From positions 1-18,443 of the forward strand of contig CAZIOI010000010.1 of the NCBI GenBank assembly GCA_964540855.1: 18,443 bases of DNA, read 5' to 3'. Below are positions 13,528 through 18,443 of the stretch, piece by piece (the stretch's first letter is position 1; each line of letters starts with the position of its first letter). The translations under genes were made by a program, and so were the position numbers. Origin of the DNA: CAZIOI01 sp964540855 (GTDB taxonomy: Bacteria; Patescibacteriota; UBA1384; DTJR01). Under the pieces are notes generated by a model. It ran no database searches. It was not told the DNA's origin and worked only from the letters and a program-made list of their open reading frames with translations.

Positions 13528-13872
13528 ATGAGTAGCAGAATCCATATTAAAAAAGGTACGATAAAAAATCTTCAGGAATATGTAGCTTGCAAAATAGAAA
13601 AACGTGGGTTCAAAGATGAGACTATTCACGAAAGATTACTTTTATTAGTCGAGGAGGTTGGCGAACTTGTAAATGCTTGCCGGAAAATAACTGGCATGAA
13701 TTGTGATGTTAATCGCAAGATTAAGGCAAATGTCGGTGAGGAAATCACCGATGTTATTAATATGATTTTTGCCGTTGGTATTGAATTGGATTTAGATATT
13801 GAGAGTGAATTTTTGAAAAAGGAAAAAGTTGTCGATAAAAGATTTTATGAGAGATCAAAGGAAAAGAAGTAG
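13528..13872 (+). CDS. MazG-like nucleotide pyrophosphohydrolase
   Basis: This 114-residue protein is built on the MazG/dUTPase-like all-alpha NTP pyrophosphohydrolase core. LLLVEEVGELVNACRK (38-52) carries E42, E43 and E46. GEEITDVINMIFAVGIELDLDIESEF (70-95) carries E72 and D75, so the ExxE...ExxD metal site is complete, unlike in the first MazG-like gene of the window. Such single-domain enzymes hydrolyse canonical or damaged dNTPs. It stands alone between the HD-NUDIX gene and a GC-rich island. TAGGT about nine bases before the ATG is a weak ribosome site. Confidence 0.87.
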   Translation: MSSRIHIKKGTIKNLQEYVACKIEKRGFKDETIHERLLLLVEEVGELVNACRKITGMNCDVNRKIKANVGEEITDVINMIFAVGIELDLDIESEFLKKEKVVDKRFYERSKEKK

Positions 13873-14061
13873 TATGTCTGTCATTTCAACGCAATAGGCA
13901 AATTGTGAAACTAGCTAGGTTTTTGGTTAGTTGCATTTTGGAAAAGGTATAGTACATTTGCTTGGAGAGAGCGTATCGGGAATACTAATGATGCTTGATT
14001 GGCTACTGTTCTTTAAATATTTTCGGAGAGCGCACGCGCAATAAACGAAGGGGTGCTGACG

Positions 14062-14256
14062 ATGGGATATGGAAGCCGTAAGCCAGACGGCAACGAGCCA
14101 GCTGTGATAAACGATAATCTATGGCTCGAGCAGAACGACATCGAAGACGAAGTCTCGTTGCTACTGAGTGGAAAGGCGCGCCGCTGCGTTATCTGCAGGA
14201 AGGCTGCGCGCCTGAAGCATCTAGACGATGATGGGAGGTGCCCAGACTGCAGATAG
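14062..14256 (+). CDS. small zinc-ribbon protein of a GC-rich island
   Basis: This 64-residue protein is not recognised. Its C-terminal half carries two CxxC pairs, CVIC near residue 45 and CPDC at the end, in RRCVICRKAARLKHLDDDGRCPDCR, a typical treble-clef or zinc-ribbon spacing. The first half is acidic (NDNLWLEQNDIEDEVSLL). A DNA, RNA or protein adaptor role is possible. ATG 14062 is preferred to GTG 14053 because GAAGGGG lies eight bases upstream. Like the gene at 2034, it is markedly GC-richer than its neighbours and ends in a GC-rich hairpin, so the two look like the same kind of insert. The 190 bases upstream contain no gene and no convincing promoter. Confidence 0.75.
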   Translation: MGYGSRKPDGNEPAVINDNLWLEQNDIEDEVSLLLSGKARRCVICRKAARLKHLDDDGRCPDCR

Positions 14257-14264
14257 CCTTTCCC

Positions 14265-14287
14265 GGGGGCTTCCAGCCCCCGTTCTC
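14265..14287 (+). terminator. probable intrinsic terminator after the zinc-ribbon gene
   Basis: GGGGGCT (14265-14271), loop TCC, AGCCCCC (14275-14281) is a perfect 7-bp GC-rich stem nine bases after the stop, followed by GTTCTCC. The T run is poor. Confidence 0.65.
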
Positions 14288-14321
14288 CAAAGGTATTTAA
14301 AATAAAGGTTTCAATTTTCGC

Positions 14322-14582
14322 ATGAAACACAAAAAGAAAATTTGGCCGGAATATTTTGAGAAAATTGCAGACGGGAGTAAGACGTTTGAACTTCGTCTGG
14401 CGGATTGGAAGTGTAAAGAAGGCGATATTCTTCTCCTGCAAGAATGGGATCCGAAAACGCAAAAATACTCCGGTAGAGAAATAGAGAAAAAAGTTGCATA
14501 TGTTGCTAAAACCAAAGATATGAAATTTTGGTCAAAAGAAGAGGTGGAAAAATTCGGTTATCAAATTATTGCTTTAAAGTAG
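14322..14582 (+). CDS. DUF3850 / ASCH-like domain protein
   Basis: This 86-residue protein matches the DUF3850 group of the ASCH superfamily, small beta-barrels thought to bind RNA or modified nucleosides. Typical elements are KIWPEYFEKIADGSKTFELR at 6-25, a D-W-K..EGDILLLQEWDP stretch, and KYSGREIEKKVAYV. It fills almost the whole protein, so it is a single-domain member. It ends one base before the HIT gene, pointing to a shared transcript. The Shine-Dalgarno site is weak (AAAGG at 14307-14311, some 10 bases upstream). The function is unknown beyond the family. Confidence 0.85.
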   Translation: MKHKKKIWPEYFEKIADGSKTFELRLADWKCKEGDILLLQEWDPKTQKYSGREIEKKVAYVAKTKDMKFWSKEEVEKFGYQIIALK

Positions 14583-14583
14583 T

Positions 14584-15018
14584 ATGGCAAAAAGCTGTTA
14601 CTTCTGCGACTTGCAGAAACAAAAAAATTTCAAAAAAATCGCCGAAAACGAGGATTTTTTTGCTCGTTATGCTGATTTCCCTGTATCACCTGGTCATGTT
14701 GAAATTGTTTTGAAACCCCATATTCCGTCAATTTCCAGTCTCACCCAAAAACAAGCCAAAAGTTTATTTGCAATTTTGGAAAAATCGAGGGAGACAGTAG
14801 AGCAAGACTTTAAACCTGACGGATTTAATATCGGTATTAACGATGGCGAAGCTGCCGGTCAAAGCGTGATGCATTTGCACATACATTTAATGCCGAGATA
14901 TTTTGGTGATATGGAGAATCCGCGTGGCGGTGTGAGAAATATTTTTCCCGAAAAAGGGGATTATACTATCGAAGCCAAAAAGAATCCCGCAAATAGAATC
15001 TATTTTTTAGATGATTAA
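14584..15018 (+). CDS. HIT family nucleotide-binding hydrolase
   Basis: HIT proteins hydrolyse or transfer nucleotidyl groups (AMP-lysine, AMP-NH2, dinucleoside polyphosphates) through a histidine triad. The 144-residue protein shows the triad in SVMHLHIHLMPRY with H97, H99 and H101, an N-terminal CYFC pair that in related proteins binds zinc, and FPVSPGHVEIVLKPH. The length is normal for HinT- or FHIT-like bacterial members. It follows the DUF3850 gene by one base and lies beside nucleotide-handling genes. Confidence 0.95.
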   Translation: MAKSCYFCDLQKQKNFKKIAENEDFFARYADFPVSPGHVEIVLKPHIPSISSLTQKQAKSLFAILEKSRETVEQDFKPDGFNIGINDGEAAGQSVMHLHIHLMPRYFGDMENPRGGVRNIFPEKGDYTIEAKKNPANRIYFLDD

Positions 15019-15033
15019 ATATTTTTTAATGTA

Positions 15034-15065
15034 TTGGTGGCGGATTCACCAAAAGAATAATTCTT
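15034..15065. repeat. two small hairpins between HIT and deacetylase genes
   Basis: TTGGTG (15034-15039) pairs with CACCAA (15047-15052). Immediately after, AAGAAT (15053-15058) pairs with ATTCTT (15060-15065). No T run follows, so they are not a clear terminator. Confidence 0.4.
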
Positions 15066-15081
15066 GATAGAGTACAGTTAA

Positions 15082-15789
15082 GTGAAAAATAAAAAATTAT
15101 TAGTCGTACTGGGGTTAATTGCGGTTTTGTTGGTCGTCTGCTTTGGGCTTTTTAAAATCAGCAAGTCGCGCAATTTTCAATTTTTCGGTGGTTTGACGAG
15201 TCGCGTTGAGACTGATCAAAAAGTTGTGGCCCTGACATTCGATGATGCACCGACGGTTAGAACTGATGAAGTCCTTGAAATATTGAAACAAAAAGATGTC
15301 AGGGCGACGTTTTTTGCTATCGGCAAGGCGATGGAGGAAAATCCCGACCAAGCAAAAAAGATTGTCGAGGATGGTAATCAGTTAGCTAATCACTCATATA
15401 GCCACCAGAGATTTTTACTCAAATCTATGTCATTTACAAAAAACGAGATTGAAAAAACCAATAAACTTATTCGCTCTGCCGGATATAGTGGTGAGATTGT
15501 TTTTCGTCCGCCAAACGGCAAGAAGCTTTTTATATTGCCGTGGTACCTTAGGCAAAGTAAAATCAAAACGGTGATGTGGGATGTTGAGCCTGATACCTAT
15601 GTTGCGGGCGATTCGCAAAAAATTGTGGAGTACACGCTCGAAAACACAAAGCCTGGTTCAATCATCCTAATACACCCATTTTGTGAATCGGATTGCGCAG
15701 CCGATCGCGAGGCCTTGCCGCAAATTATTGATGGCTTGAGGGACAGGGGATATACCCTTGTGACTGTTAATGAATTGATTGGAGTTTAA
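15082..15789 (+). CDS. membrane-anchored polysaccharide deacetylase (NodB domain)
   Basis: This carbohydrate esterase family 4 enzyme removes N- or O-acetyl groups from peptidoglycan or other envelope polysaccharides. Residues 4-25 form a single hydrophobic segment after KNKK, so the catalytic domain should be outside the cytoplasmic membrane. The NodB motifs are in order: TFDDAP with D54 and D55, NHSYSH with metal ligands H104 and H108, FRPPNG at 141-146, the MWDVEPDTY block, and ILIHP with H198. The 235-residue length fits a minimal deacetylase. The start is GTG without a strong ribosome site. The stop overlaps the next ATG by one base (TAATG), so it is probably cotranscribed with the NUDIX genes even though their functions differ. 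Confidence 0.93.
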   Translation: MKNKKLLVVLGLIAVLLVVCFGLFKISKSRNFQFFGGLTSRVETDQKVVALTFDDAPTVRTDEVLEILKQKDVRATFFAIGKAMEENPDQAKKIVEDGNQLANHSYSHQRFLLKSMSFTKNEIEKTNKLIRSAGYSGEIVFRPPNGKKLFILPWYLRQSKIKTVMWDVEPDTYVAGDSQKIVEYTLENTKPGSIILIHPFCESDCAADREALPQIIDGLRDRGYTLVTVNELIGV

Positions 15790-16292
15790 TGGAATACATG
15801 GATATCGTAAATGAGAATGACGAGGTGATTGGTAGAGCCTCTAGGAAGGATGCTCTCGAAAAATCCTTACGTCGCAGGATAGTGCATGTCATGATTTCGG
15901 ATAAGTCTGGCAGAATATTTTTACAAAGACGGAGCGAGAAAGTTGCTTGGTGTCCTAATCATTGGTCGTCATCAGCCGGTGGCCATGTACTATCGGGCGA
16001 AGACTACGAGGCCGCCGCAAATCGTGAATTGAAAGAGGAGCTAGGAATAGCCACCAACCTAGAATTTATTGAAAAGATTTTTTATGATGTACCCGGTGTG
16101 GCTAATATGTTTTTGTCTATTTACAGAACTAAATCAAACGGACCGTTTGATTATGACAAAAATGACATTGCCGAAATTCGGGCGTTTTCAATTAGTGAAA
16201 TAAAAAAAATGCTAGAATCGGGAGAGAAATTCCATCCGGAACTGATCTTTATTTTGAATAAATATTATTTCAAAAATGAGAGACCAAAATAA
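15789..16292 (+). CDS. NUDIX hydrolase, IPP isomerase-like/YfcD type
   Basis: This 167-residue protein starts MEYMDIVNENDEVIGRASRKDAL, as do NUDIX proteins of the YfcD / isopentenyl diphosphate isomerase-like branch. The NUDIX box is perfect at 65-87 (GHVLSGE...NRELKEELGI), preceded by WCPNHWSSSAGG, which is also typical of that branch. Substrates in this branch are usually unknown, and true IPP isomerase activity cannot be claimed. GGAG lies five bases before the ATG. The gene touches the deacetylase gene upstream and overlaps the next NUDIX gene by 17 bases. Confidence 0.92.
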   Translation: MEYMDIVNENDEVIGRASRKDALEKSLRRRIVHVMISDKSGRIFLQRRSEKVAWCPNHWSSSAGGHVLSGEDYEAAANRELKEELGIATNLEFIEKIFYDVPGVANMFLSIYRTKSNGPFDYDKNDIAEIRAFSISEIKKMLESGEKFHPELIFILNKYYFKNERPK

Positions 16293-16761
16293 TCAAACCT
16301 TAAGAAGGGCGGCGAGAACGGTTATTCTTGACGGCGAAACTGGTAAGATAGCAGTTATTGAGGCAAGGGGCGGCGACTATCACAAAATCCCCGGTGGCGG
16401 CATTGATGAGGGCGAGACGCCCGAACAAGCTGCAATACGCGAAGCCAAAGAAGAAGCTGGGTGTGATGTCGAGTTAGTTAAAAAAATTGGAGAGCTCGAT
16501 TTTGTTGATTCTAAAAAGCCAGAGCTTATTCATCACTCGATATGTTATTTGGCAAGAGTAACTAGCGAAATTGGCGAGCCTAGTTTTGACGATGGAGAGA
16601 AAAAAAGGAACTTCAGGCTCTTGTGGCTTGATATTAATAAAGCGCTTTTATTATTTGAAAACCCGAAAACTAAGTCTTTATCTGATCTGAAAATGAACAA
16701 CAGGGATATGGAGTTTGTTAAAATGGCAAGAGATTTTATAAAAGGGGGCCATAATGAATAA
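16276..16761 (+). CDS. NUDIX hydrolase
   Basis: This 161-residue single-domain NUDIX hydrolase has a complete box at 41-63: GGIDEGETPEQAAIREAKEE followed by AGC. The preceding HKIPGGG and later LIHHSICYLARV fit the general MutT-like fold. The substrate is unknown; nucleoside di- or triphosphate derivatives are usual. Its start lies within the end of the previous NUDIX gene and its stop overlaps the next one, so three NUDIX genes are read as one translationally linked set. No Shine-Dalgarno site is evident for this start. Confidence 0.92.
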   Translation: MRDQNNQTLRRAARTVILDGETGKIAVIEARGGDYHKIPGGGIDEGETPEQAAIREAKEEAGCDVELVKKIGELDFVDSKKPELIHHSICYLARVTSEIGEPSFDDGEKKRNFRLLWLDINKALLLFENPKTKSLSDLKMNNRDMEFVKMARDFIKGGHNE

Positions 16762-17172
16762 CAGACCAAAGGTTGGCGTTGGCGTCATAGTTCTCAAGGA
16801 TGGCAAGGTTTTGATGGGAAAGCGCAAAAACGCACATGGCGAGGGCGGGTGGTGCTATCCGGGGGGTCATTTGGAATATGGTGAATCTTGGGAACAGTGC
16901 GCTCGCCGAGAAGTTATGGAAGAAGCCGAGATTAAAATTAAAAATGTTCGTTTTGGCACAGCGACAAAAGATATATTTGATCTAGAGCAAAAACATTATA
17001 TAACGATTTGTATGGTTGCCGATTACGCATCTGGAGAAGTTGCGATTATGGAGCCTGATAAATGCGAAAAATGGGACTGGTTTGTTTGGCCAAAATTACC
17101 AAAGAGCTTTTCTTGCCTACGATCAACCAGCTAAAAGAAGGTTTTGACCCGACTAAATTACCTCAAAAATAA
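16754..17172 (+). pseudogene. NUDIX hydrolase with an apparent one-base frameshift
   Basis: The open frame runs to 17134 (126 residues, ending PKSFSCLRSTS), but from about 17100 the better protein continues in another frame: LFLPTINQLKEGFDPTKLPQK, stopping at 17172. One additional A in the AAA run after TTACC (near 17099-17104) would restore a continuous 139-residue protein, normal for this MutT/MTH1-like group. The NUDIX box (38-60, GGHLEYGESWEQCARREV followed by MEEAEI) is complete apart from E at the usual G59. AGGGGG lies five bases before the ATG. This may be a real mutation, a sequencing error in a short A run, or tolerated, since the catalytic box is upstream of the shift. Confidence 0.75.
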
Positions 17173-17174
17173 AG

Positions 17175-17202
17175 TGTACAACTTCTAATGATATGGTAAG
17201 AT
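17175..17202 (+). promoter_or_regulatory. possible promoter of the MgtE-like gene
   Basis: TGTACA (17175-17180) and TAAGAT (17197-17202) are 16 bases apart. The -10 ends seven bases before the ATG at 17210, so the transcript would be leaderless or nearly so, and no Shine-Dalgarno site is visible. Confidence 0.4.
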
Positions 17203-17209
17203 CAGAACA

Positions 17210-17767
17210 ATGAATGATAAGAAAACTATAGAGTACGCTGACGATGATTATGAGTCGATAGGCACTTTGATAAAGCTGCGTTCCCCTGCGTTAGTCATAG
17301 GGCTTGTTTTGGGGATAGGAATTTCTTTTGTGACGTCTAGTTTCGAAGAGGTATTATCTCATAATGTTCAGGTTGCGTTTTTTATGCCGTTTATAATCTA
17401 TATTGCTGACGCCATAGGCACTCAGACCGAAGCCATCTATTCTCGTAACCTAAAAAACGGTAAGGCGAAATTTAGTATATACTTGCGAAAAGAATTTTTG
17501 CTTGGTCTAATTTTCGGCGTGATTTTCGGGGCGGTCTCAGGGCTGATTGTATTGGCGTGGCTGGGTAATGGATTGCTTGCTGCCGCTGTCGGCATATCTT
17601 CGCTTGTTGCAGTTGCCACCGCGCCACTTGTTGCGTTGTCGGTTGCACAGGTTTTTCAATCAATGCGCAAAGACCCCGCTGCCGGGAGCGGGCCAATTGC
17701 AACGGTGATCCAAGATGTAATAAGTGTTATTATCTATGGACTAGTCGCCAGTTTGATTATTCTATAA
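17210..17767 (+). CDS. MgtE/SLC41-type divalent cation transporter, membrane domain only
   Basis: This 185-residue protein corresponds to the membrane domain of MgtE magnesium channels. It has about five hydrophobic segments (roughly 26-42, 55-70, 96-118, 122-148 and 165-185). Family landmarks include FFMPFIIYIADAIGTQTEAIYSR, where D67 takes the place of the usual GN, KEFLLGLIFGVIFG, and DPAAGSGPIATVIQD (155-169) with D169. The cytoplasmic N and CBS regulatory domains of full MgtE (about 450 residues) are missing, so gating by cytosolic Mg2+ through them is not possible. Full MgtE is a dimer, and this short version would also need to assemble. Transport of Mg2+ or another divalent ion is inferred from the family. 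Confidence 0.85.
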   Translation: MNDKKTIEYADDDYESIGTLIKLRSPALVIGLVLGIGISFVTSSFEEVLSHNVQVAFFMPFIIYIADAIGTQTEAIYSRNLKNGKAKFSIYLRKEFLLGLIFGVIFGAVSGLIVLAWLGNGLLAAAVGISSLVAVATAPLVALSVAQVFQSMRKDPAAGSGPIATVIQDVISVIIYGLVASLIIL

Positions 17768-17776
17768 AGTACTTAC

Positions 17777-17835
17777 CAACGTATAACGCAAAACGAATAA
17801 CGTATAATCACAATAAATCAACGTATAACGCAAAA
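17777..17835. repeat. direct repeats CAACGTATAACGCAAAA
   Basis: Identical 17-base copies lie at 17777-17793 and 17819-17835, with related pieces (AACGTATAAT at 17799-17808) between. Partial inverted copies occur at about 17903-17931 (TTATACGCTATACGTTTTAC). Confidence 0.75.
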
Positions 17836-17880
17836 TGCAAAACTCAAAACCACAACGCATAATTCAAAAACTTATACATT

Positions 17881-17958
17881 ATCGTCGCGAAGCGACACAA
17901 CAGTTATACGCTATACGTTTTACGTTATACATTAACAACGATCGTCGCGAAGCGACAC
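17881..17958. repeat. 18-base hairpin repeat, two copies 60 bases apart
   Basis: ATCGTCGCGAAGCGACAC occurs at 17881-17898 and again at 17941-17958. Each contains a perfect GTCGC/GCGAC hairpin with a GAA loop. A further hairpin of the same style, GGTAC-GAAGC-GTGCC, follows at about 17962-17976. Confidence 0.8.
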
Positions 17959-17986
17959 CTTGGTACGAAGCGTGCCGGGGGTTAGA

Positions 17987-18078
17987 TTGTTAAGGATAGG
18001 GGGCGGGCTTCGCCCGCCTGCGAACGCTTGAGCGTTAGCGATAGCGGGCAGGCAACTTTGAGCCCCCATCCTTAACAA
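17987..18078. repeat. large composite palindrome
   Basis: The 18 bases at 17987-18004 pair with 18062-18078 leaving only A17998 unpaired. Inside are GGCGGGC-TTC-GCCCGCC (18002-18018) and AACGCT-TG-AGCGTT (18023-18036), so a multi-branched cruciform can form. No coding sequence is present. Confidence 0.8.
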
Positions 18079-18083
18079 AAATC

Positions 18084-18151
18084 TACGAGCTTTAGCTCGT
18101 AATCACATTTCAGGCGAAGCTTGAACAAAGATCCCGCATCAAGTGCGGGAT
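18084..18151. repeat. two perfect hairpins
   Basis: ACGAGCT-TT-AGCTCGT (18085-18100, with one more pair outside) and ATCCCGCA-TCAAG-TGCGGGAT (18131-18151) continue the hairpin-rich block. Neither has a T run after it. Confidence 0.7.
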
Positions 18152-18192
18152 GACTAACCTGATAAGATGATAGATTGCCACGCCCTTCGGAT

Positions 18193-18287
18193 TATAATGT
18201 AAACAGAGGATTAGGTTTTGGAGATGCAGATTTGCCCTCCACTGGCAAATCCCCCAAAACCGCACAATGACAGACTCAGTGTCTTTT
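18193..18287 (+). ncRNA. possible small structured RNA
   Basis: A perfect TATAAT (18193-18198) precedes a two-part stem: GGTTTTGG (18214-18221) with CCAAAACC (18254-18261), and GATTTGCC (18229-18236) with GGCAAATC (18244-18251), apical loop CTCCACT. A small GACA/TGTC hairpin followed by TTTT (18269-18287) could end transcription. No -35 box at proper spacing and no known RNA family is recognised. It is not an SRP RNA, since the GGAA loop motif is missing. Confidence 0.35.
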
Positions 18288-18342
18288 GGCTTACAATTCT
18301 TACTTCTTAATTAGTACCTTTAAACTATTTCTTAGATCAAAA

Positions 18343-18443
18343 TTATTTTTTGTCTGGTTTTGCTTCGGAATCATCCTCTGATTCTTCGTCAGCTTCTTTC
18401 TTTTCGGCTTCCATTTGTTCGATAGCCTCTTTTTCTTCGTCAG
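18343..18443 (-). CDS. 3' end of a gene with an acidic, lysine-rich tail (partial)
   Basis: Read on the minus strand, a reading frame enters from the right edge and stops at TAA (18345-18343). The visible 32 residues are strongly charged: DEEKEAIEQMEAEKKEADEE followed by SEDDSEAKPDKK. Such a low-complexity tail gives no family. The rest of the gene lies outside the window. Confidence 0.6.
   Translation of the reverse strand, partial: DEEKEAIEQMEAEKKEADEESEDDSEAKPDKK

Noticed and set aside
14053..14061. GTG start for the zinc-ribbon gene
   Set aside because: The ribosome site GAAGGGG overlaps this GTG, and spacing fits ATG 14062.
17777..17958. CRISPR array
   Set aside because: Repeats are too short (17-18 bases), occur only twice each, and have no regular spacer set or cas genes.
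18205..18262. SRP (4.5S) RNA
   Set aside because: The stem is long, but the conserved GGAA apical loop and its symmetric internal loop are missing.

Overview
This AT-rich window probably comes from a Candidate Phyla Radiation (Patescibacteria) genome. The reasons are the short, tightly packed genes, reduced protein architectures (ThrS without a TGS domain, a MiaB-like enzyme without a TRAM domain, an MgtE membrane domain alone) and an abundance of small nucleotide-handling enzymes. TGA is used as an ordinary stop. The lineage is an inference from style, not from a marker gene.

Layout: (1) 15-1962 is a thymidylate operon, thyA-folA-tmk, each junction an ATGA overlap. (2) 2034-2521 is a GC-rich single-gene island with its own promoter and terminator. 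(3) 2540-5307 is a T-box-like leader with a transcription terminator, followed by an HExxH metallopeptidase-like gene overlapping thrS. (4) On the minus strand, 7274-5422, a tyrosine recombinase gene overlaps a MiaB-like radical-SAM methylthiotransferase gene. (5) 7275-about 13870 is a run of co-oriented accessory genes that starts immediately beside the divergent recombinase: SAHH-like protein, NUDIX, HEPN-like protein, CYTH, unknown, MazG-like, DUF523, HD/Zn-ribbon/NUDIX fusion, MazG. (6) 14062-14287 is a second small GC-rich island (zinc-ribbon protein plus terminator). (7) 14322-17767 holds DUF3850/ASCH, HIT, polysaccharide deacetylase, three overlapping NUDIX genes (the last with a likely one-base frameshift) and an MgtE-type membrane protein. 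(8) 17768-18342 has no gene but is dense in repeats and hairpins and includes a possible small structured RNA. The 3' end of an acidic-tailed protein enters from the right on the minus strand.

The most interesting part is region 5. The gaps between its first genes hold inverted-repeat sites with the layout of integron attC sites: TAAC, one A, an arm of 9-11 bases, a structured loop, the complementary arm, a 3-4 base spacer ending in C, then GTTA. Two intact sites (8674-8773, 10216-10302), one whose two arms lie on either side of a whole NUDIX gene (8804-9500) and one surviving right half (12181-12206) are visible. Two of them share a homologous inner hairpin with a compensatory C-G to G-C change. 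Together with the divergent tyrosine recombinase this looks like an integron-like gene-capture array. However, the recombinase is Xer-sized and lacks the insertion that marks IntI, so the machinery may be non-canonical.

Functionally, the window is heavy in nucleotide synthesis and nucleotide-pool cleaning (ThyA, DHFR, Tmk, five NUDIX domains, two MazG-like proteins, HIT, HD, and DUF523, which is related to thiouracil desulfidase).
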